From Streptomyces sp. H39-S7 (GTDB taxonomy: Bacteria > Actinomycetota > Actinomycetes > Streptomycetales > Streptomycetaceae): DNA of 47,292 nt. The stretch is from NCBI RefSeq assembly GCF_027158205.1, contig NZ_JAPVLU010000051.1, positions 1 through 47,292 of the forward strand, read 5' to 3'. Made by a program: the position numbers and the translations under genes. The notes under the pieces are model-generated. The model ran no database searches and was not told where the DNA came from. It saw only the letters and a list, made by a program, of their open reading frames with translations. The first letter of the stretch is position 1, and each line of letters begins with the position of its first letter. Below are positions 42,005-47,292 of this stretch, in pieces.

Positions 42005-42658
42005 CTACATCGAGCGTATCGACGCTCTGACCGTTTCGAGCGCCGCTGCCCGGTCCTGGTCGGTCATATGGGCCGGTCCGTAGGTGATCACGGGTTCGAG
42101 AACCCGGTAGCCGACGAATTCCAGCATCCCGCGGTGAATGTGGAACAGGAAGTCGTCCATCGAGCCGAAGGCTCCACCGGGGCTGAACGACTGACTGGAT
42201 CCGCCGGTCGTGAACAGCAGCATCGCGCGCTTCCCGGCGAGCGCCGCGTCGCCGAACAGGCCGTAGTCCCCGCCGAACGTCCCGCCCATCACGAAGACCC
42301 GGTCGACCCACCCCTTGAGGATGGCGGGCAGCGAGAACCACCACATCGGGAATGACAGCACGAGCAGATCGGCGGCGAGCAGCCGGTCGAGATGGGCCCT
42401 GACCGCCGCGTCGAGCGTCCCGTCCTCGACCGCGCGCATCTGTTCGGCCTGGGGCTTGAAGGGCCCGTCGATCGGCGCGAACTCCTCGCGGGCGAGGGCC
42501 GGGTTCCACGTCTCGGAGTAGAGGTCGAGGACGTCGACCCGGTACCCGGTATCGCGCAGGGCCTGGGCGGCGGTGGTCATCTGGGCCGTGCTGAACGAGT
42601 GGGGCTCGGGGTGGGCATGGACGATCAGGGCGGTGGGGGCAGCATTGGATGTCGACAT
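42005..42658 (-). CDS. NAD(P)H-dependent quinone oxidoreductase, flavodoxin-like
   Basis: 217 residues: TALIVHAHPEPHSFSTAQM (FMN phosphate-loop region), LLVLSFPMWWFSLPAILKGWVDRVF (the family's central motif) and LLFTTGGSSQSFSPGGAFG. This is the NQO1/MdaB-like flavodoxin_2 fold: two-electron reduction of quinones with NAD(P)H, commonly protection against quinone stress. It is 34 bp downstream of an ArsR-type regulator gene and likely co-regulated by it. Confidence 0.9.
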   Translation of the reverse strand: MSTSNAAPTALIVHAHPEPHSFSTAQMTTAAQALRDTGYRVDVLDLYSETWNPALAREEFAPIDGPFKPQAEQMRAVEDGTLDAAVRAHLDRLLAADLLVLSFPMWWFSLPAILKGWVDRVFVMGGTFGGDYGLFGDAALAGKRAMLLFTTGGSSQSFSPGGAFGSMDDFLFHIHRGMLEFVGYRVLEPVITYGPAHMTDQDRAAALETVRASIRSM

Positions 42659-42667
42659 GAAGAGATC

Positions 42668-42685
42668 ATATCGACATATCGCGAT
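42668..42685. promoter_or_regulatory. ArsR operator candidate before the quinone reductase gene
   Basis: ATATCG repeated twice (42668-42673 and 42676-42681), the second extended to ATATCGCGAT. The 15-mer TCGACATATCGCGAT at 42671-42685 recurs (13 of 15) upstream of the arsR gene. Confidence 0.55.
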
Positions 42686-42692
42686 TCGTCAA

Positions 42693-43025
42693 TCAGATGC
42701 TGGTGTCCATCGCGCGCGCCACCTGTGCCAGCCGCTCGGGGTCGCGCCGGTAGTGCGTCCACTTGCCCACGCGAGTGGGATGCACGAGCCCCGCACGTTC
42801 GAGCGTGCTCATGTAGCCGGAGACGGTGGACTGGGCGAGGCCCGACTTCGCCTGGATGTGTGTGACGCACACGCCGACCGACTCCCGGTCCGCGATCGGC
42901 TCGTACTCGCGGAAGTGCGTCTCCGGATCCTTGAGCCACTGCATGATCTGCAGGCGGGCAGGGTTGCCGAGGGCCTTGAACACCTCGATCAGATCGCCCG
43001 GATCCGAACCCGTCGTCCCAGCCAT
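42693..43025 (-). CDS. ArsR-family transcriptional regulator
   Basis: 110 residues, winged helix: DLIEVFKALGNPARLQIMQWL, HIQAKSGLAQSTVSGYMSTLERAGLVHPTRVGKWTHYRRDPERL. A single Cys sits in the CVTHIQ stretch, so redox sensing rather than metal binding could be possible. GAGAGGTGG precedes the ATG. The operator-like repeat upstream recurs upstream of the downstream quinone reductase gene, which supports autoregulation and control of that gene. Confidence 0.87.
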   Translation of the reverse strand: MAGTTGSDPGDLIEVFKALGNPARLQIMQWLKDPETHFREYEPIADRESVGVCVTHIQAKSGLAQSTVSGYMSTLERAGLVHPTRVGKWTHYRRDPERLAQVARAMDTSI

Positions 43026-43050
43026 GAGCCACCTCTCTCGCACACGCACG

Positions 43051-43067
43051 TCGACACATCACGATAT
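43051..43067. promoter_or_regulatory. ArsR operator candidate before the arsR gene
   Basis: TCGACACATCACGAT (43051-43065) matches the 15-mer before the quinone reductase gene at 13 of 15 positions, in the same orientation. It lies 26 bp from the arsR start codon. Confidence 0.55.
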
Positions 43068-43240
43068 CTCGATCCCGGATCGCATCCCGATCCCGGACCG
43101 CGACCGCCCTGTTCCGAGCCACCCCGCCAACGAGTGGGGCAAACTCGTGCGACGGAGTACCCCGCACCATGCTGATGCCGGCTCCGCAGCATCGGCAGCC
43201 GCCCCGGCGTCGCGCCCGACCCCGCAGGAAAGCAGAGAAG

Positions 43241-43654
43241 ATGACCAACCGGAACGACCGCGTGGACCACGAACTGATCGCGGCCGCGGCGCACGTCGCG
43301 GCCACGCGCTGCCAGGGAGACAACCACACCATGGCGGCCGCGGCCCGCGCCCGGGACGGCCGGATCGTCACGGCGGTGAACGCCTACCACTTCACTGGCG
43401 GCCCCTGCGCGGAACTGGTCGTCATCGGCACCGCGGCCGCTCAGGGCGCCTATGACCTGGACACCATCGTCGCCGTGGGGGACCGCGAGCGCGGGGTAGT
43501 GCCTCCCTGCGGCCGCTGCCGCCAGGTCCTGCTGGACTACTTCCCGGCCCTCGACGTCATCGTCGGCACGAGCGACGGCCTGCGAACCGTCTCCATCACC
43601 GACCTCCTGCCCGAGAGCTACGTCTGGTCGGACCACCAACTCGACGCCGAGTGA
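43241..43654 (+). CDS. Cytidine/blasticidin deaminase-like protein
   Basis: 137 residues of the cytidine-deaminase fold. Zn/proton-shuttle motif HFTGGPCAE with Cys about 56 and Glu about 58, and PPCGRCRQVL with Cys about 90 and 93. The sequence NAYHFTGGPCAEL resembles the blasticidin-S deaminase type, so the substrate could be a nucleoside antibiotic or cytidine. Divergent from the arsR gene; longer upstream frame discarded because conservation starts here. Confidence 0.85.
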   Translation: MTNRNDRVDHELIAAAAHVAATRCQGDNHTMAAAARARDGRIVTAVNAYHFTGGPCAELVVIGTAAAQGAYDLDTIVAVGDRERGVVPPCGRCRQVLLDYFPALDVIVGTSDGLRTVSITDLLPESYVWSDHQLDAE

Positions 43655-43743
43655 AGCGGTGCGGGTGAGGTGGCGGCGGGAACATTCGCGTCCGTCGCCT
43701 CGTTGGCCGTGAACCCGTCCACGTCGCTGTCCCTGGGAGCATC

Positions 43744-44439
43744 GTGCCCGAAACCACACCCAGCGCCACCACCTCCACCGCTCTTCGTGTACTCCCGGGC
43801 CTGCGCGTGCAGGCCGAGCGCCTGATCGAACTGGGGGTGCACGCGATCGCCGGGTTGTCCGCGGCCGAGCTTCGCGGCTTCGCCGAGGACGCCGAAGCCG
43901 CCGAGAATCCGGCGGGCGGCGAGGGCGCCCTGCTCGCCCTCCACCCGGAGCGCGCCCCCGCCTCCGCGCTCGCGCCGCTGCTGCTCCGTGACGACAAGCC
44001 GGGCTTCGTCGTCACCGACATGCCCGACGTCGACCTCTTCACCCCGCTCGACACGGTCGCCCTGCCCGACGCCCCGCTCTACCTCCTCACCGGCGTGGAC
44101 CGCGGCGACGAGATGGCCAACTGGAGCCCGCAGGAGGCGCTGCCCGCGCTCACCGCGCAGGGCCGTACCCCGTTGGCGCTCACCGAAGGCATCCACTGGG
44201 TGCTGCAGCGGCCCGACGTCCTGGAGCGCAACCACTGCTTCATGACGATCGGCTCCCGGTTGCCCAAGGCCAACGGCACCCTGGACGCCCGCACCCCGGC
44301 GATCTGGATCAGTAACGGCTCCGGGCGGGACGGCCGGGACCGCCGCAACGCCGCCAAGGTCGGCTGGTGCTGGGCGGGCAACCGGCACACCTGGCTGGGC
44401 TTCGCCTCCGCGACGGGCCGTCGGACCAACGGGGGCTAG
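43744..44439 (+). CDS. DUF5701 family protein
   Basis: 231 residues: RVQAERLIELGVHAIAGLSAAELRGFAE, DKPGFVVTDMPDVDLFTPLDTVALPDAPLYLLTGVDRGDEMANWSPQEALPAL, EGIHWVLQRPDVLERNHCFMTIGSRLPKANGTLDARTPAIWISNGSGRDGRDRRNAAKVGWCWAGNRHTWLGFASATGR. Full family length, function unknown. GTG start with GGGAG four bases upstream. Confidence 0.88.
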   Translation: MPETTPSATTSTALRVLPGLRVQAERLIELGVHAIAGLSAAELRGFAEDAEAAENPAGGEGALLALHPERAPASALAPLLLRDDKPGFVVTDMPDVDLFTPLDTVALPDAPLYLLTGVDRGDEMANWSPQEALPALTAQGRTPLALTEGIHWVLQRPDVLERNHCFMTIGSRLPKANGTLDARTPAIWISNGSGRDGRDRRNAAKVGWCWAGNRHTWLGFASATGRRTNGG

Positions 44440-45188
44440 GCATGCGTTGATTACCTCCCGGGTCGAGCCCGGCTCGGCGTCCCGCTTCGGGCTGTTCAGG
44501 ATGATGGGAGCGGGCCATGATGGCCGGATGGCGGTCAGGTGGGGCATGCCGGGAATTCCCGACTGACGCATATCTGATGGCACGTCAAGCCGTCCTGCCC
44601 GGTACGGCCTTCGTGCGGTCTGCCCGCGCTCCGGTTTGTGCGCCCCGGCGGGATCCGGCCAGGGTCACCGGAAGGTGCCGGTGCGGCCGTCCGGGGGTTG
44701 CCGGGCCCTGACTGCCGGCTCCTGGCCTCTGCTCCCGCCGCCGCGTGCCAGGTCTGCACGGGTGGCGGGTCCACCTCCGGGTGGCGCGCCGGTGGCGCCG
44801 GTGTCCTCCGGGGGCCCTTACGGAGGATCCCCGAAGCGCCTGCCGACCGTTGGGAATCGGCCGGATTGGTGTGCGCTTTTTGGCCCCGGGTAGGGATAAC
44901 TCAGCCAGACGGAAGGTTGTCGGAATTTCGGACGGCGGCGGATTCCTCGCCACATCGTGAGCGCGACGCCGTAACACCGCCGCACGCCGGACGGTTGCAT
45001 GGCGAGGGTAAAGAATGGGATAAGAAGCAGCAATCGTTTCCGGCGCCACAAGGTTTGATTCAGCCGTATCTTGACAGAGGGCGTGGCCGGGGTACGGTAA
45101 TTGGGTGACCTCTGCACGTGCGGTCACTCGGCGTGCCTCATTATTTCTCATGTTTCTACAGGAAAAGTCGGCCTGAAGGAATTGTGAA
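44440..45188. other. Long non-coding region upstream of the SARP gene
   Basis: No gene supported over about 750 bp; reading frames here lack Streptomyces codon bias. The left end has a small hairpin (CCGGG TCGAG CCCGG, 44458-44472) after the DUF5701 stop. A GGGAATTCCC palindrome is at 44551-44560. From about 44880 on, the DNA is less GC-rich, with the promoter of the SARP gene listed separately. Confidence 0.6.
45071..45098 (+). promoter_or_regulatory. Promoter candidate for the SARP gene
   Basis: -35 TTGACA (45071-45076) and -10 TACGGT (45093-45098) with a 16-bp spacer, matching the housekeeping sigma consensus well for Streptomyces. A leader of about 85 bp would precede the GTG start. Confidence 0.5.
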
Positions 45189-45959
45189 GTGGGTATGAAT
45201 ATAGGAGTTTTAGGTCCGCTGTACGTCTCCCTCGATGACACGGTGCACCAGGTGGAACTGGCGCCGAAGCCGCGCACCGTGCTCGCCGTCCTGCTGGCCA
45301 ACGCCGGCCGGGTCGTCCCCGTCTCGTCCCTGGTGCGCGAGATCTGGGAGGACGACCCACCCGTGAGCGCGCTGCGCAACGTTCAGACCTACGTCTTCCA
45401 GTCCCGCAAGGTGCTCCAGCAATTCACCGGCCTGTCGGCGCGGTCGGTGGCAGGCGAGTTGCTGATGACCAAGCCGGGTGGCTACGTCTTCAGCGACAGG
45501 TCGGCGCAGTTCGACTACGGCGCCTACCGGAGCCTGGTCACCGACGGCCGCGGAGTGATCCGGCAGGGGGATGACGCGGAGGGGCTGACCATCCTCAGCC
45601 GCGCGCTCGACATCTGGCGCGGCCCCGCTTTCGTGGACGTGACGACGGGGTTCGCGCTGGAGGCGCAGCGGCGTGAACTGGAGGAGTCGAGGCTCGGGGT
45701 GATCGAGGATCTCTCCGACGTCAAGATCAGGATGGGGATGTACCACGAGGCCATCGCCGATCTCGCCGTTCCGGTTTTCGAGCATCCGCTGCACGAAGGG
45801 CTGCATTGCACATACATGCGCGCCCTCAGCATGTCGGGGGACCGGGTCCGCGCGCTCGACGTGTTCGGCAGGCTGCGCCTGAATCTCGTCTCGGATCTCG
45901 GCATAGAGCCGGGCACGCCGGTGCAGGAATTACAGTACCGAATTCTCAACTCGGGCTAG
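45189..45959 (+). CDS. SARP-family transcriptional activator
   Basis: 256 residues, the short SARP form: OmpR-type DNA-binding domain (IGVLGPLYVSLDDTVHQVELAPKPRTVLAVLLANAGRVVPVSSLVREIWEDDPPVSALRNVQTYVFQSRKVL) and a BTAD dimerisation domain (LDIWRGPAFVDVTTGFALEAQRRELEESRLGVIEDL ... LGIEPGTPVQELQ). SARPs activate antibiotic clusters by binding heptamer direct repeats. GAAGGA is eight bases before the GTG; an ATG two codons later is less well spaced. It sits at the edge of an apparent biosynthetic cluster to the right. Confidence 0.92.
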   Translation: MGMNIGVLGPLYVSLDDTVHQVELAPKPRTVLAVLLANAGRVVPVSSLVREIWEDDPPVSALRNVQTYVFQSRKVLQQFTGLSARSVAGELLMTKPGGYVFSDRSAQFDYGAYRSLVTDGRGVIRQGDDAEGLTILSRALDIWRGPAFVDVTTGFALEAQRRELEESRLGVIEDLSDVKIRMGMYHEAIADLAVPVFEHPLHEGLHCTYMRALSMSGDRVRALDVFGRLRLNLVSDLGIEPGTPVQELQYRILNSG

Positions 45960-46044
45960 AGTTTTGCGGGAAACGGGCGCCATAAGGGATTCGATGGGAA
46001 TTCTGTGAGCATACGGTGGGAATGTGGGGTCCGGAACAATCCGC

Positions 46045-46794
46045 TCACACGGCCCCGTATCCGCCGTCCACCGGGAGGATGGCGCCCGTGGTGTAGGCCG
46101 CCAGCGGCTCGGCGAAGTTGGCGATCCACCAGGCGACCTCCTCGGCGCTCCCCACCCGGGCCAGCGGGAGCAGTTCGTGTAATCGGTGGATGGCGGTCAC
46201 GGCCCGGTCGCCGAGAGCGTTGTTCTCCAGGATGGGTGTCTCGATGGGCCCGGGCGCCACGGACACGACGCGGATGCCGCGGTCGGCGAGTTCGCCCGCC
46301 CACGTCCGGGTGAAGAAGTCGAGGCCGGCTTTGGCCGCGCCGTACAGCGACAGCCCCGGCCAGCCCCGCTGCCCGAAGGACGCGCTGATGTTGACGACGG
46401 TCCCGGCCGACCGGGTCAGCGGCGCCATCGCCGCCTGGGTGATCAGCAGCGGGGCACGCAGGTTGACGGCCATGAAGCGGTCGAAGTCGTCGGCGGACAC
46501 GGTGCCCAGCGGTGTCCACCGCAGGCTCCCGGCACCGTGCACCAGGACATCGATGCCGCCGAACGTCTCCAGCGCGGCCGCGATGATGGCGGTGGGCGAC
46601 GCCCTTCCCGTGACGTCGGCACTCATCGGCACGATGGAGGACCTGTCCCTGGCCGTGGCCACCAGCTTCTCCCGGGTCCGGCCGACGGCCAGGACATTGG
46701 CGCCGCGGTCGGCCAAGGCGTGTGCCGTCGCCCGCCCGATGCCGCTGCCGGCTCCGGTGACGACCGCTGTCATCCCAGTCAGGGTGCGGGTCAA
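46045..46794 (-). CDS. SDR-family oxidoreductase
   Basis: 249 residues. TGAGSGIG at about 13-20, NISASFG near 136, and the active-site YGAAK with Tyr about 151 and Lys about 155; ends in TTGAILPVDGGYGAV. A TTG start was chosen because AAGGAG lies eight bases upstream; the longer frame adds a hydrophobic 21-residue stretch that is not conserved, and an ATG further in loses the SD. It probably reduces a ketone in the adjacent pathway; it is in the same orientation as the truncated ligase. Confidence 0.88.
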   Translation of the reverse strand: MTRTLTGMTAVVTGAGSGIGRATAHALADRGANVLAVGRTREKLVATARDRSSIVPMSADVTGRASPTAIIAAALETFGGIDVLVHGAGSLRWTPLGTVSADDFDRFMAVNLRAPLLITQAAMAPLTRSAGTVVNISASFGQRGWPGLSLYGAAKAGLDFFTRTWAGELADRGIRVVSVAPGPIETPILENNALGDRAVTAIHRLHELLPLARVGSAEEVAWWIANFAEPLAAYTTGAILPVDGGYGAV

Positions 46795-46904
46795 CGCGAC
46801 GTCTCCTTGTGAGAGGTGAACGAATCCTGCTAGCTGGAAGAACACCTCCCACGTCATTCGGTTGCATCGCCCGCCACCCCGGCCCGCCGCCCGCTGCCTG
46901 CCGG

Positions 46905-47292
46905 TCAGCCCGCGGGTGCCCCGCTGCGGGTGAGGGAGCGGGACGCCGTCCGGTCCGAGAGCAGGACGTGGTCGACGCCGCGCGTCAGCTGGTGCCGGTC
47001 GGCCGGGGGATCGACGCGGTCCATGATGCGCAGCGCGCCGCTGGACGGATCGCGGACCGCCCGGTCCCGGGTGCAGAACCAGCCCGCTCCGTCCGGATCG
47101 CCGTCGGGCAGGAATCGGGCGGGCGCCTCCTCCGGCCCCCAGTACGGGGTGCCGGTCATCCGGACCTGGAGCTCACCATCGACGATCCTGACCCGTACCC
47201 CTGGGGCCACCATGCCCACCGAGCCCGGGGCGAACCAGCCGGTTGGGTCGGCGGCGACGATGCCGGTCTCCGTCGTGCCGTACGCCTGGCCG
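46905..47292 (-). CDS. AMP-forming ligase/adenylation enzyme, C-terminal part only
   Basis: The gene continues beyond the window. The visible ~128 residues start with GQAYGTTETG, the A5 motif of adenylate-forming enzymes, followed by PGVRVRIVDGELQVRMTGTPYWG. The next motif, normally GWFRTGD, is here GWFCTRD, and the RIMDRVD stretch replaces the usual GRxKD. The C-terminal lobe ends early. Other features of the substrate pocket lie outside the window. Probably loads an acid onto CoA or a carrier protein in a cluster beyond the right edge. Confidence 0.75.
   Translation of the reverse strand, partial: GQAYGTTETGIVAADPTGWFAPGSVGMVAPGVRVRIVDGELQVRMTGTPYWGPEEAPARFLPDGDPDGAGWFCTRDRAVRDPSSGALRIMDRVDPPADRHQLTRGVDHVLLSDRTASRSLTRSGAPAG

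Noticed and set aside
44551..44560. GGGAATTCCC palindrome
   Set aside because: A 10-bp palindrome is likely by chance in this much sequence, and no gene start is close by.
44585..45379. Minus-strand frame of 264 codons in the region before the SARP gene
   Set aside because: Overlaps the SARP gene start and promoter, with no codon bias or domain.
1..47292. Search for CRISPR arrays, tRNA/rRNA genes, insertion sequences, attachment sites and telomere-like ends
   Set aside because: No spaced repeat array, cloverleaf, transposase-like protein or terminal palindromic series was seen by eye; a covariance or IS search could still find a small one.

Overview
The window is about 47 kb of very GC-rich DNA. 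It has strong third-position G/C bias, GTG and TTG starts, ATGA-coupled operons, SARP/AfsR regulators and an isorenieratene-type carotenoid cluster. This points to a Streptomyces (or very close actinomycete) chromosome, and the mix of small accessory operons with few housekeeping genes suggests a chromosome arm. I saw no rRNA, tRNA, CRISPR array, insertion sequence or attachment site.

Left part (1-9.7 kb): the 3' part of an AfsR/SARP-type STAND regulator runs into a convergent DrrAB-like drug-export pair. A divergent GbsR/MarR-type regulator follows, then a second ABC exporter (ATPase plus permease). Two palindromes with TTCAG...CTGAA half-sites lie between the divergent units and are good operator candidates. 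A membrane protein of unknown function, a small TPR protein and a LacI-family regulator complete this part.

9.7-24.8 kb is a patchwork of small units. They are a CtaG/DUF2243 membrane operon, a CaCA cation exchanger, a nitroreductase beside the broken tail of an HxlR regulator, DUF3224, an APH-like kinase, a PadR/MATE efflux pair with a tandem operator, an Eis-like acetyltransferase, and DUF4287. A small secreted repeat protein with a very strong terminator, a STAS/PP2C partner-switch pair, a VOC/DinB operon divergent from a WYL regulator (with a perfect 20-bp inverted repeat over both start codons), DUF1062 and a small P-loop kinase follow.

24.8-37 kb: a secreted GH3 beta-glucosidase lipoprotein with a C-terminal ricin-type lectin, a lectin remnant, an SRPBCC protein, and then two convergent carotenoid operons. 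crtE-crtI-crtB-crtV run on + and crtY-crtT-crtU on -. CrtE makes GGPP, CrtB phytoene, CrtI lycopene, CrtY beta-carotene and CrtU the aromatic rings of isorenieratene. The crtV reading frame runs about 245 bp into crtU in antisense, replacing its expected C-terminus.

37-44.4 kb: another patchwork holds a GNAT, a small secreted peptide, an AraC-type regulator, an SDR without the usual catalytic Tyr, an SRPBCC/ArsR pair, a quinone reductase with its own ArsR regulator (shared operator motif), a cytidine/blasticidin-deaminase-like enzyme and DUF5701. The right edge (45-47.3 kb) has a stand-alone SARP activator with a recognisable promoter, an SDR and the truncated end of an AMP-forming ligase. 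This looks like the border of a biosynthetic gene cluster that continues outside the window.
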